Shown one piece after another: positions 23,941 to 32,417 of a stretch of DNA of 43,878 bases (positions within the stretch are counted from its first letter, which is position 1; every line of letters begins with the position of its first letter). The stretch comes from an uncultured Holophagaceae bacterium. Lineage in GTDB: Bacteria; Acidobacteriota; Holophagae; Holophagales; Holophagaceae. The notes under the pieces are model-generated. The model saw nothing but the letters and a program-made list of their open reading frames with translations, searched no databases and had not been told where the DNA came from. Position numbers and translations under genes: made by a program. Location: positions 1 through 43,878 of the forward strand of contig CAIMQW010000167.1 of assembly GCA_903843705.1 (NCBI GenBank), in the 5' to 3' direction.

Positions 23941-26538
23941 CTACGCCAAGTCCCGTGTCAGTTCATTCGCCAGCAGGTTCAAGCCGGGGCCGCGGGTATC
24001 ATCGGGGGCGCTGACCCACTTGGTCACGCCGCCAGTGGCACGGCCCCAAAGTTCCAAGACCTTCCGTTTGTCGGCAGCCTGGATGTTTTCCAGGTGTTCG
24101 CCCTTCACTTCCAGGACAAGGATCTTCCCGTTTTTTAGCTGGACCACGAAATCAGGGAAGAAGGCCGAATCCTCTGGGTAGGGCAGCCAGAACCCGGCGT
24201 TCCGGTCCTGATCTAGGTTCCGGACCCACACATCAACCTGCGGCATCTGGTCCAGGATCTTGGCCACGGCCAGTTCATCGGTGTTCAGATGGCCAACCGT
24301 GCGGAACAGGTGCTTGTCGAACTTGTGTTCAAGGCAGGTCTTGTTCGGCAAGTAGTAGTCAGGATTGCCAAACACGCAGGCCTGGGCAGGGTTGGCTGCG
24401 AAGGCATCCGTATCCAGCAGGCCCGTGAACTTGGCCCTTCGCAGGTTCAGCCGCAGGTCATCCCACAGCCGGTCTATGGCATCCTTCAGGCGATACCGGC
24501 CGCGGTCCAGTTCCTGCAAGGCGATGCCCTGGCTGATGAAGCGCTGGATCAGCCGCAGGCAGAAGGCCTTGGAAGCCCGCGATTTGATATCGATGTTGTC
24601 GCTGCCCCGGTGCAGTTCATCGTCCAGTTCCCAGGCCAGGTGCTCCGGCGTCTCGGAAGTTGGCATGTCCATGGGCAGCGGCAGTTCTGCCTGCATGTTT
24701 TCGCTGACGACGGTGCGGCCATATTTGTCGATGTCCAATACGCTGGTGAACACCACGCCTTGCGGGGTGAAGATCAGCTTGGCCAGTTCTTCTTCTGGGA
24801 TCGTGTCCACAGGAAGGGGGTCGGTGCTCAGGTGCAGGGACGTGAATCTTTCTCCTGAATACATCAGCCAGGGGATCCGGATCTGCACGCCTCGTTCAGA
24901 CCGAACCGTTTCAAGGCTCAACACGCTGGCTAAGGCTTCAGGGGCGCTGGTGGCTTTGGCAAAGGCACAGGCATAGGCGCGCACGGCGTTGCGGGGCGCT
25001 TCATATTGCCCTTGGTCGTTTTGGCGAAGCAGGGCGCGCAGGGGCTCCGGCAGCTCGCTGACCTGGATGCCGGGCAGCACCACAGGGGCCTGCAGGTAGG
25101 CCAGGTCTTCAGACTCGGTGTCCAGCAAGGGCGTATCTGCAGGCTGAACGGCCTTGTTGGCTTCTACCACGCTGAATCCGTGGAAATTCACTAGCGATTC
25201 ACGCAGCTTCCGGATGGTCTCCATGAACGCGTCACTCCGGACTACCGCGTAGGCCCGGTTCAGTTCGGGGATGGCGAAGGGCTTGGCCTGGGGCATGCGA
25301 AGCACACGGCCCAGGATTTGTTCCACATTCGTGGTGCTGTGGGCGACGGCCAGAGAACAAAGTACATAGGCAAAACTGCAGTCCCAGCCCTCCACCAGGG
25401 CCTTCTGGGTGATGATGTAACGCACCGGGCCGGGCTCGAAAAGGTTGATACCCTTCAGTCCCTTCTGGTCGCCGGTGGCGATCTTGATCTGGTCGGCCGG
25501 AATGTTCAGGTGCTCGATCAGGTGTTTTTGGACCACATCGACTGTCCAGGAACCCGGGGCATCCTCACGATCGACTTCCGCTTGGATCAGGGCGATGGGG
25601 CGCAGGTAGCGCCCTTCTTCGTCCTGGGCACGCTTCGCCAAGGCTTCAAGGGCTTCGCGTTTGACCTTGGTTCGCAGCAGGGCTTCTTCCGGGGTCGGCG
25701 CGCTCTCGGCCTCGATCGGAAGCTTGATCATGCCTTCCTTTTTTACGTCCACGGCCCGGACTTGGTACAGCACATTGCTGGGGGGGTGTTCGCGGTCCGG
25801 GGTTGCCGTGAATTCAAGGATGCAACGCGGGTTCAATCCTCGCAGGAACTTGAAGCTCAGATCTGTCCGGGTGTTGTGCGCCTCGTCCAGGATCATCAGT
25901 GGGCGGCGGCTGGCAATCAGGTTGGCAAGACTGGTCACAGGTCGGCCTGCATCGTTCAGGTGCATGCGGCCGGGATTGGCGGCAGCAAAGGCATTCAGGC
26001 TGCCCTGAAAATCTAAGAACTGCCCTGAATCTTCATAGACCTTCCGGCCCTCCTTCGATGCGGTTCGCCAGGCCTGGACGGTGCCCACGATGACGATGGT
26101 TTCGCCTTCAACCTCGGCCCGGTTCAGATACAGCGCATCCGCCATGGACTTCACCTGCACAGCGGCGCTGCCTAAGCCTTCCTGTAGACCCAACCGGTAG
26201 GGATGGCGGGGATCCCGAAGGGCCTTCAAGGTCTGACTGACGACCTCCGTGCTTGGCACCAGCCAAAGGACGAAGCCTCGGTCCGCCTCAAAGTAGCTGC
26301 GGAAGGTTCGTCCAACCGCATGGCTGGCCAGCAAGGTCTTGCCGCCGCCGGTGGGCACCCGAAGGCACACATAAGGGGGATCATGGCGAGGGGCCAGGTC
26401 CTGCCAGTCTTCTGGAATGATGTAGGCGCCGCGTTCCTTTTCGCGCTCGAAGGCCACCCTGGCGCCCTCGGCCCTTGCGACCTTCAGATAATCATCCAGG
26501 GTCTTCAAGGAATCGTTTTGGAAGTCCTTCAGTCGCAT
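23941..26538 (-). CDS. Type III restriction endonuclease subunit Res
   Basis: An 865-residue SF2 helicase-nuclease. The motor has Walker A PTGGGKT (62-68), DEAH box LDEAHNT (218-221), FTATP motif III, and motif VI QILGRVLRMP. The C-terminal nuclease domain is of the PD-(D/E)xK type: FFPDF with D796, then LEVKG with E810 and K812. With Mod it cleaves DNA carrying two unmodified sites in opposed orientation, after ATP-driven sliding. The ATG lies 2 bp after the mod stop, so translation is coupled. All key residues are present, so it should be active. It is the last gene of the Abi-mod-res operon. Confidence 0.93.
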   Translation of the reverse strand: MRLKDFQNDSLKTLDDYLKVARAEGARVAFEREKERGAYIIPEDWQDLAPRHDPPYVCLRVPTGGGKTLLASHAVGRTFRSYFEADRGFVLWLVPSTEVVSQTLKALRDPRHPYRLGLQEGLGSAAVQVKSMADALYLNRAEVEGETIVIVGTVQAWRTASKEGRKVYEDSGQFLDFQGSLNAFAAANPGRMHLNDAGRPVTSLANLIASRRPLMILDEAHNTRTDLSFKFLRGLNPRCILEFTATPDREHPPSNVLYQVRAVDVKKEGMIKLPIEAESAPTPEEALLRTKVKREALEALAKRAQDEEGRYLRPIALIQAEVDREDAPGSWTVDVVQKHLIEHLNIPADQIKIATGDQKGLKGINLFEPGPVRYIITQKALVEGWDCSFAYVLCSLAVAHSTTNVEQILGRVLRMPQAKPFAIPELNRAYAVVRSDAFMETIRKLRESLVNFHGFSVVEANKAVQPADTPLLDTESEDLAYLQAPVVLPGIQVSELPEPLRALLRQNDQGQYEAPRNAVRAYACAFAKATSAPEALASVLSLETVRSERGVQIRIPWLMYSGERFTSLHLSTDPLPVDTIPEEELAKLIFTPQGVVFTSVLDIDKYGRTVVSENMQAELPLPMDMPTSETPEHLAWELDDELHRGSDNIDIKSRASKAFCLRLIQRFISQGIALQELDRGRYRLKDAIDRLWDDLRLNLRRAKFTGLLDTDAFAANPAQACVFGNPDYYLPNKTCLEHKFDKHLFRTVGHLNTDELAVAKILDQMPQVDVWVRNLDQDRNAGFWLPYPEDSAFFPDFVVQLKNGKILVLEVKGEHLENIQAADKRKVLELWGRATGGVTKWVSAPDDTRGPGLNLLANELTRDLA

Positions 26539-26540
26539 GG

Positions 26541-28178
26541 CTACCCCCTGACCCGATAGGGGATCTGCCGGAATGACACCCGATGATCCTGCAGCACACT
26601 GGCGGGGACGGCGCAGCCCTCGCCAAATACCACATGTTCGCCATCCCAAGGGGGCAGCGCACGAAGGGTGGTCGCATCCAAAAACCCTGGACCATCTGCA
26701 TCCCAAAGCAAGTGCAGCGCCGTGTCGCCGTAGGTGCCAATCAACCCACCCCCTTGGGGTGGCGGCGTGCTCAGGGGTTCGCCGAATTCGGTGAAGTAAA
26801 GATGGCGGGCCAGGGTCTCCGGTGTCAGGTCTTGATTCAGACTGCCGTTCCCACGGAACAAGGGGGACCCCAAGGTGCAGTAATGGAAGTCACCACCAAG
26901 GCCGGGAATCGCCTCCCCCTTGCTGTTGGTGTAGCCATCCGCAACTCGGCGCACCCTTTCCGTTGTGACGTTTCGGGCAATAGCTGGGTCCATTTCAACC
27001 AGGATGAAGCGACGTTCGCCACCATCTTCAGCGTTCTGATTCAACACTGCTTGGGCAGTAGTTCCTGACCCAGCAAAGGAATCCAACACAATGGAATCTT
27101 CGTCCGTCGCCAGCAAAATACAGTCTTGGATAAGACCTACAGGCTTCGGGAACTGAAAAGCATCGCCAAGCCCAAGGCGCCCCAATTCATTCGTTCCCTG
27201 TTCACTGATGTGTTTGGTGTCGAACCATATGGATTTAGCCTTCACGGTTTCTTTGCGATATTTTTCGAATACTCTCCAGCCACCTTCTCGTGTTTGTTTG
27301 GCATACAGCGTTTTTGTTCCGAATCCCGTTGTATTTTTTTCGACCTTTTCCTTTCCCCAACGCCAGCAGCTCTCAATTCCAGTGCTATTGAACGGTTCTA
27401 TCGCCACGCACCCAGGATCTCCCTGAATGGAAACAGGGAAATTGCCCTGGTCATCAGGTTTGCTGGTGTCGGCGAAGATGGGGAAGAACAGATTGGGTCG
27501 ATTGTGACGACCGAATTTGGGATTCCGATTTCGCAGTTCCCTTGAAGAATACTTCCCGAACCGATCCTCTTCCGGAAGATTGGAACCATTGGTCTCAAGC
27601 TCACCAAGCTTTGCTTCGCTGGAACGGCCATAACACAACAAGTATTCGTGAGTTTTAGCAATTTGTTTGTATGTTTGGCCGCGCTTATTGGACTGAATGA
27701 TGATTTGCGCCAAGAAGTTCTGTTCACCAAAAATATCTTCCATGATTTGGCGAAGCCTCGGAAATTCGTTGTCATCAAGACTCACAAACATCACCCCATC
27801 CTCAGACAGGAATTGATGCAGAAGCTTGATCCGCGGCCACATCATGCACAGCCACTTATCATGCCGATTCAGGTCTTCAGCTTCCTTTCCAACCACTTTC
27901 CCAAGCCAATCCCGGATTTCAGGGCTGTTGACATTGTCGTTGTAGACCCATCCTTCTTGGCCGGTGTTATAGGGCGGATCGATGTAGATGCATTTCACCT
28001 TTCCCTTGTAATAGGGAAGCAGGGCCTTCAGGGCCATCAGGTTGTCCCCTTCGACGATCAGATTGCCGCTGCCCGCAGTCCCGGCGCTCAACTCGGGTTC
28101 GCACTTCAGCAAGTGGTAGGGGACTTCCAGGTGGTGGTTCAGCACGGCATCTTTGCCGCGCCAGTTCAATGTGGGCAT
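26541..28178 (-). CDS. Type III DNA methyltransferase subunit Mod (N6-adenine)
   Basis: A 545-residue beta-class adenine methyltransferase. The catalytic motif DPPY is at 67-70 (YIDPPYNTG) and the SAM-binding motif FAGSGTT at 368-374, in the motif-IV-before-motif-I order of beta-class Mod proteins. The middle region (about 160-340) is the target recognition domain, and its DNA is visibly more AT-rich than the flanks, as expected for a region swapped between strains. Mod methylates one strand of an asymmetric site and supplies sequence specificity to Res. It lies between the Abi gene (27 bp upstream) and res (2 bp downstream). The ribosome-binding site is weak. Recognition sequence cannot be predicted. 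Confidence 0.93.
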   Translation of the reverse strand: MPTLNWRGKDAVLNHHLEVPYHLLKCEPELSAGTAGSGNLIVEGDNLMALKALLPYYKGKVKCIYIDPPYNTGQEGWVYNDNVNSPEIRDWLGKVVGKEAEDLNRHDKWLCMMWPRIKLLHQFLSEDGVMFVSLDDNEFPRLRQIMEDIFGEQNFLAQIIIQSNKRGQTYKQIAKTHEYLLCYGRSSEAKLGELETNGSNLPEEDRFGKYSSRELRNRNPKFGRHNRPNLFFPIFADTSKPDDQGNFPVSIQGDPGCVAIEPFNSTGIESCWRWGKEKVEKNTTGFGTKTLYAKQTREGGWRVFEKYRKETVKAKSIWFDTKHISEQGTNELGRLGLGDAFQFPKPVGLIQDCILLATDEDSIVLDSFAGSGTTAQAVLNQNAEDGGERRFILVEMDPAIARNVTTERVRRVADGYTNSKGEAIPGLGGDFHYCTLGSPLFRGNGSLNQDLTPETLARHLYFTEFGEPLSTPPPQGGGLIGTYGDTALHLLWDADGPGFLDATTLRALPPWDGEHVVFGEGCAVPASVLQDHRVSFRQIPYRVRG

Positions 28179-28205
28179 GTGGCAACTCGAAAAATCAAAG
28201 CTGGT

Positions 28206-29111
28206 TTAGGGCATCCAAGGTGGCAAGGTCTTCCAGTTGGTCGGGAACCCCATCGCTTGCGGTTGAACCGCTGGGAATTGTTCCATCAGGGCACGAATGC
28301 GTTTCGACCAGTCTGTGGTTGGTTCAATAGCCTTCAACATGACGGAAAGCATCGTCAAGGTGTTGTAAATCTGTCTGTCCGCCGCAGGGTTGAACCAGAA
28401 ACGGGCCATCCTAGGTCGCACAGCAGGAATTCGCATGGTGATGGTGACGCGGCGGTTCCACAGCCGACTGTGGTGGGCGCATAGGTTTCGGATGGCGGTT
28501 AGATGGTGCAGGAAGGATTTCAGGATGCTTTCGTCCAGGTCGTAGGCATCGGCGATGGCCTGGCGATCCGGACGGTTCTTCAGGTTGCCAACCCACTTGG
28601 ATAGCTGGCCGAAGCTCATGACCTCGCACACGGCCCATATGGGGGGCAGCGGTGGATCGTCGTAGGTGGCCCTGTAGTGCTCGATGAAGGTCTCTTGGCT
28701 GCGACCGATTTCTTCTTGAAGGTTCGCCAGGGTCCTGTCGTATAGGTCTGGTTTGAAGAACAGGGACCGATCCAGGAAGGCATGGGCACCATAGCGAACC
28801 GCAAGGCAGTGGGCCCATTGCGTACGGACCGACACCTCGACCTGCTCAATGGCATCCATCACCAGAAGGCGCAGCTCCCGGTCGAACACATACAGGGCCA
28901 GGGCCGTATCGAAACTCGCACCCGCCACGAAGGAATGCTCGCCGTTGGCACCCTTCGGCAGTTCCATGCCAAGCCAGTAGGCTCGCAGGCGGTAGTAGTT
29001 CAAGTGGGACAGGGCTTGAATGGCCTTCTGCCGATCGGGGATCACCAAGCCCCGGGCTTCAAGCTGGTCAAGCTGGTCCCCAAAGGGAAGGGGCGGCTTC
29101 GCATATCGCAT
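28206..29111 (-). CDS. Abi-family (Abi_2, AbiD/F-like) abortive infection protein with HEPN motif
   Basis: A 301-residue protein of the Abi_2 family. Family marks are the N-terminal LNYYRLRAYWLGME, the central FDRELRLLVMDAIEQVEVSVRT and the C-terminal HLTAIRNLCAHHSRLWNR. The last holds an R-x4-H HEPN signature (R208, H213), which in related proteins forms an RNase active site. Such proteins stop phage growth by killing or arresting the infected cell, probably by RNA cleavage. It is the first gene of an operon with mod and res, 27 bp upstream of mod. The coupling suggests a layered defence in which Abi acts when restriction fails; this is inference from position. Confidence 0.87.
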   Translation of the reverse strand: MRYAKPPLPFGDQLDQLEARGLVIPDRQKAIQALSHLNYYRLRAYWLGMELPKGANGEHSFVAGASFDTALALYVFDRELRLLVMDAIEQVEVSVRTQWAHCLAVRYGAHAFLDRSLFFKPDLYDRTLANLQEEIGRSQETFIEHYRATYDDPPLPPIWAVCEVMSFGQLSKWVGNLKNRPDRQAIADAYDLDESILKSFLHHLTAIRNLCAHHSRLWNRRVTITMRIPAVRPRMARFWFNPAADRQIYNTLTMLSVMLKAIEPTTDWSKRIRALMEQFPAVQPQAMGFPTNWKTLPPWMP

Positions 29112-29479
29112 CAGCCGCCCCTAGAAAAGTAACCCACCTGGGTGCGCATGCCCGAAAGCCTCAGCGTGGTGGGTGTTGTTGAAGGAAGTTTCGCGTCCTT
29201 GGCGCCGTCCGTCAACCTCGGCGAACGGCTTAGAATCGACCTTGTAGCTAAAGTCACATCCGAAAAGAACTTCCGTGGCAGCAGGGAAACCACCCCCCGG
29301 GGGGCAGGAATTTGAACTGCGGCCATTTCCAGCCTTGGAACGAACAGGCAATGTCGGAACCCTCATAGGTCATCTCGCGATCGGGAAACTCCATTCTTGG
29401 CCTTCAGGCTGGGTCCTGTCGACCTCTATGTGCCCTGAAGCGGTTCAGCGCCCTAGGCCGATGGGATACTCCAGCCCTT
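29112..29479. other. Gene-free gap with a tRNA T-arm relic at 29296-29324
   Basis: I see no convincing gene here. On the minus strand, 29296-29324 reads CGCA-GTTCAAAT-CCTGCCCCC, near-identical to the T-arm and acceptor tail of the two bounding attachment sites, apart from two single-base indels. It separates the defence operon from the mobilization half of the island and looks like an internal attachment-site relic. The rest holds only short shadow frames. Confidence 0.5.
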
Positions 29480-30199
29480 TCACGCCTTCTTGCTGGCCTC
29501 TTCCCGACGGGTGATCTCGATGGTGAACAGGTGGGCTGTTTCCAGCAACCGACCGAAGATGTTCAACCCTTCAACGAAGGAATCCTTCCTGTCCACATCA
29601 GGGCGGATGGCGAAATGGATGAAGGTGCTTTTCCCGCCAGCTTCTTCGTAACGAATCGACATTTCGGGTGGATGCCAAAGCCCATCATCGATGGTGCTTG
29701 GGCCCGTGTGTGGAATGGATCGCACGATGTCCATAGCGTCCTGGATTGGCAGCCGCTGCTTTGTCCGCAGACTGATCTCGGGGCCGAATACGGCATGGCT
29801 GGCTGATAGGTTGAACAAGCGCCCATGGACTTGAAGGTTTTGGCCAGCGGGGTTCCCCAGGATTCCCCAGGCTCTTGCCCATACCAATAGGGCTGAAGCA
29901 CTCGTGGCCACCAAGGTGTTGATGCCATCCGGAAAGTCCTCATAGATCTCGTTCCCGATGGATCGGATGACTTCCGGGTCCCGCTGTCCTATGGGAAGGC
30001 TGCGAAGGATTCGAAGAAGGTTGTCGGATGGCGGTCGCGTGCCGTATTCCGTCGGATCCCTTGGGGTCATCCAATCCCAGAACAGGGCTTCCGGATCAGG
30101 CCGACCCGTTTCGATGATCCCGTATTCAGGCGGCCCGATGAACCTCGGCCCGGGCAGCTCGCTGTCCTTCAAGGGGGCAGGTTGGGGGGTGTCGGGCAT
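29480..30199 (-). CDS. Unknown protein of island 1
   Basis: I do not recognise this 239-residue protein. It begins with a Pro-rich segment (MPDTPQPAPLKDSELPGP), continues with mixed helical sequence (NLLRILRSLPIGQRDPEVIRSIG) and ends with a lysine-rich tail. No signal peptide or membrane helix is evident. A longer frame exists, but the ATG at 30199 has GAGGTGG before it. A TGTCTAAT site lies about 55 bp upstream, shared with neighbouring promoters. It is the last of four minus-strand unknown genes that may be co-regulated. Confidence 0.65.
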   Translation of the reverse strand: MPDTPQPAPLKDSELPGPRFIGPPEYGIIETGRPDPEALFWDWMTPRDPTEYGTRPPSDNLLRILRSLPIGQRDPEVIRSIGNEIYEDFPDGINTLVATSASALLVWARAWGILGNPAGQNLQVHGRLFNLSASHAVFGPEISLRTKQRLPIQDAMDIVRSIPHTGPSTIDDGLWHPPEMSIRYEEAGGKSTFIHFAIRPDVDRKDSFVEGLNIFGRLLETAHLFTIEITRREEASKKA

Positions 30200-30251
30200 G
30201 GCCACCTCGGAAGGAAACCCCCTGATATTCGGACCAATCCTACGACAAGGG

Positions 30252-30261
30252 GTGTCTAATC
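30252..30261 (-). promoter_or_regulatory. AGATTAGACA operator-like site
   Basis: Identical 10-mer to the one at 30844-30853 and related to three copies at 33272-33298. It lies about 53 bp upstream of the gene starting at 30199 and reads in its direction of transcription. Confidence 0.45.
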
Positions 30262-30285
30262 TCAGCCAGATGGGGGCCTGGGCCG

Positions 30286-30732
30286 TCAATCGTCGTAAGC
30301 GCAGTCGAAGGCCCCCAGGTGAAGGTAGGCCGTGAAAGCCCTGATGTGATCGACGCGGATGCCGCCGTTCAACAATTCGTGCTGTTCAGGGGTCAGGCTT
30401 TCGCTGATCCGGAAGGGGCCCTTCGGCGTCGGCAGATCGATGTTCAGGGCTTCCATATGGGCTGCAGCACGATCCAAGGCTTCAGCCCAGGCCTTGGCGT
30501 CGTCCGCTTCTACCAAGGGCAGCCACCCGCCCGGTTCGCCATACATGCCCGCGATGTACCTCAGGTCACGGGTGCCTGCCCGATTGTCGTTGGTTCGGTT
30601 CAACAGGCCCTTGGGCTGCCATCCGTAGGCTTTGCCCAGCTCCAGGAATGCCTCCCATTGGGTGCTCGGGCAATCGAAGTTGTCATATCCGGTTGCAGGC
30701 CGGGGCACACGATGCATTTCAACGATCCACAT
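30286..30732 (-). CDS. Unknown protein of island 1
   Basis: A 148-residue soluble protein. It starts MWIVEMHRVPRPATGYDNFDC and has a WxxFLELGKAYGWQPKGL segment, then an acidic region with helices (EADDAKAWAEALDRAAAHM) and a C-terminal FTAYLHLGAFDCAYDD. I know no family with this pattern. GGAGG lies 6 bases before the ATG at 30732; an upstream ATG in frame overlaps that ribosome-binding site and is unlikely. It lies in the minus-strand unknown cluster, with a TAGACA site upstream. Confidence 0.65.
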   Translation of the reverse strand: MWIVEMHRVPRPATGYDNFDCPSTQWEAFLELGKAYGWQPKGLLNRTNDNRAGTRDLRYIAGMYGEPGGWLPLVEADDAKAWAEALDRAAAHMEALNIDLPTPKGPFRISESLTPEQHELLNGGIRVDHIRAFTAYLHLGAFDCAYDD

Positions 30733-30843
30733 GGTGGACCTCCATAAAAGGCCCCGGGAACGCCGCAACGATCATGTGCGGGTGGGTCGGGACAGGTTGT
30801 TGGGGGGGATACCCCATCATGTGGCCGGCCATGCGCCAAAATA

Positions 30844-30853
30844 TGTCTAATCT
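30844..30853 (-). promoter_or_regulatory. AGATTAGACA operator-like site
   Basis: Same 10-mer as at 30252-30261, about 110 bp upstream of the gene starting at 30732. It overlaps the 3' end of the RadC-like gene and reads in the direction of transcription. Confidence 0.4.
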
Positions 30854-31590
30854 GCCCAGCCCTCATGGGTCCTGACTGACAGGGCCTGCTTTTCGGCAAT
30901 CAGCAGTGCGTCCCAAAGGCGGGCTCCGGTGACATCACCCAGCAGCCTCAATTCCTGAACCAGGTGCTTCAGGGGTGTGTCATAGGCCGGTTCGGGGTAC
31001 GGTTGGAAATGCCAGTAGACCCAGGTCACGACGTTGCGCCGCAGAACTTCCCTGATGATCTCGCGCGGGCTGGCATAGGAGTTCGAAGCGGTACCCTGGT
31101 AGATCAATTGGTCCAAGGTTCGGTCCCCGCGGTGGTCGATGCCGACGATACCAATTCGTTCTCCCTGCCACCCCAAGGATTTGGCAGCGATCTCATCGAC
31201 CAGGGCATGGGCAGTTGTCAGGCGACGTGGTTCGGTGGTGGTGCGGCGGTTGACCAACCGGGCGGCCAGGGCGCTGAAGACCTGCAACCTTGCGATTTCA
31301 AGTGTGCTCAATCCCATCTGCCGGTGGGCTTCTAGGGTCTCCATGACCAGGGGGTACAAACCCTGTGACTGCGCCAGGATCTGGCGTGCCCTCGGCAGGC
31401 TTGGGATATCCATCTGGGCTGCCAGAAGGACGTCGTCGGCCACGGAATTCAAGTCTTCGGACGTCACCTTGGTTAGGAAGGCTTCCGCCGTTTCCTCCAA
31501 CGTGGCCAGCTCGATGGCTGCGGCCAAGGCCCGGTAGGCACTGGGGTCGACGACCTCGGAAAGTGGGATGCTGCGGGACTCGTTGTCCAT
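30847..31590 (-). CDS. RadC-like (JAB/MPN) protein with a degenerate metal site
   Basis: A 247-residue protein matching the layout of RadC/UPF0758. The central strand GIVGIDHRGDRTLDQLIYQGT corresponds to the family segment ending in L-GT. ASPREIIREVLRRNV matches the PREV helix, and RLWDALLI matches the LxDHLII end. The metal-binding HNHPSGD motif is replaced by HFQPYPE (194-200): the first His remains, but the second is Gln and the following residues differ. Its catalytic site is therefore probably lost. An N-terminal helical region (LSTLEIARLQVFSALAARLV) resembles the usual linker. RadC proteins are common on mobile elements. This one may be regulatory or structural. Confidence 0.7.
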   Translation of the reverse strand: MDNESRSIPLSEVVDPSAYRALAAAIELATLEETAEAFLTKVTSEDLNSVADDVLLAAQMDIPSLPRARQILAQSQGLYPLVMETLEAHRQMGLSTLEIARLQVFSALAARLVNRRTTTEPRRLTTAHALVDEIAAKSLGWQGERIGIVGIDHRGDRTLDQLIYQGTASNSYASPREIIREVLRRNVVTWVYWHFQPYPEPAYDTPLKHLVQELRLLGDVTGARLWDALLIAEKQALSVRTHEGWAD

Positions 31591-31689
31591 GGGGCTCCTT
31601 TGCCTGGCCTTTGCGGCTCACCAGGGGCGCAGCCTCCCGAGCTCATCAGGTCGCTCACCAAAAAATCGCACGCAAGGCCAGAACGCGCG

Positions 31690-31703
31690 TGTCTATTTTT
31701 TTG
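31690..31703 (-). promoter_or_regulatory. AAAATAGACA operator-like site
   Basis: The minus strand reads C, seven A, TAGACA, nearly the same as the second repeat at 33279-33290. It lies about 100 bp upstream of the RadC-like gene. The 31591-31794 gap shows nothing else. Confidence 0.4.
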
Positions 31704-31794
31704 TGGGCGTGCCGCCAATGCGCCGGGTAAGGCAAGCGGGGGGCCGCAAAGGACAGGAAAAGGACGGCAGGACGATGGCCCCAATTCTGTTCGA

Positions 31795-32286
31795 TTAGAT
31801 CAGGACATTCGACGTTTCTGGGAACTGGTCGAGAAAGCTCCAGATCATGACGGTCGCCAGGTCGATGGCAAGGTTTTCCGTGGGCATTGGGGGAAGGTCG
31901 ACAGGATCGACAAGGATGGAAGGCCAGCGCTTCCGTTCATCGCGGACGATCTGAACAAACGGGACGAACCCTTCAGGATCGATGGAACGCAAGACCGAAA
32001 GATCAAGGCGAAGGTAGTTCAGTTCTTCTGGCAGGTCGGGGTCGTATTCAGGGGCATGGGTAAGGAACCATTTCTCGCGGCCCGCTGGTTTGAACTTGTT
32101 CGGCAGCCATTCCGCAGCGCTACCACGCAGGGTTTCACAAGCAGCGCAACGGATCTCGATGAAGGGTGGCCTCATCAGGGCGGGCACTGTCAGATGCGCA
32201 CCGCAAAGGGCCACACCTTTCATTGAATCGGGCGATTGGGCATGGGCGACCTTTCCAGGTTCACCCCAATGCCAGGTCACAGGCAT
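31795..32286 (-). CDS. Unknown cysteine-motif protein of island 1
   Basis: A 163-residue protein. The N-terminal half contains HAQSPDSMKGVALCGAH followed about 20 residues later by CAAC, a possible zinc-binding C-x2-H...C-x2-C group. The C-terminal half is acidic and ends in hydrophobic sequence (LAIDLATVMIWSFLDQFPETS). I do not recognise the family. GGAGG lies 4 bases before the ATG. A large cruciform-like repeat sits just upstream (32310-32379), between this gene and the HTH regulator on the same strand. Confidence 0.65.
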   Translation of the reverse strand: MPVTWHWGEPGKVAHAQSPDSMKGVALCGAHLTVPALMRPPFIEIRCAACETLRGSAAEWLPNKFKPAGREKWFLTHAPEYDPDLPEELNYLRLDLSVLRSIDPEGFVPFVQIVRDERKRWPSILVDPVDLPPMPTENLAIDLATVMIWSFLDQFPETSNVLI

Positions 32287-32309
32287 AACACCTCCAAAAG
32301 GGATCAGCC

Positions 32310-32379
32310 ATGAACGAAGGCCGGGGCAGGCCCCGGGCCAATGGCCTGCATATGCAGGACCGCCCGGCCTTCAGTTCAT
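32310..32379. repeat. 70-bp cruciform: nested inverted repeats around a perfect palindrome
   Basis: Outer arms ATGAACGAAGGCCGGG (32310-32325) and their complement at 32363-32379 differ by one inserted A. Inside is GGCCCC/GGGGCC-type symmetry and the perfect 14-bp palindrome CCTGCATATGCAGG (32345-32358). It could be a terminator of the HTH gene, a single-strand replication origin or a protein site. Confidence 0.65.
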
Positions 32380-32417
32380 AGTCAGGGAATTGGCTGGATC
32401 AGGCCTTTCCCTCGACG

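Noticed and set aside
25318..26016. A 232-codon plus-strand frame opposite res
   Set aside because: Mirror of the helicase domain of Res with typical shadow composition.
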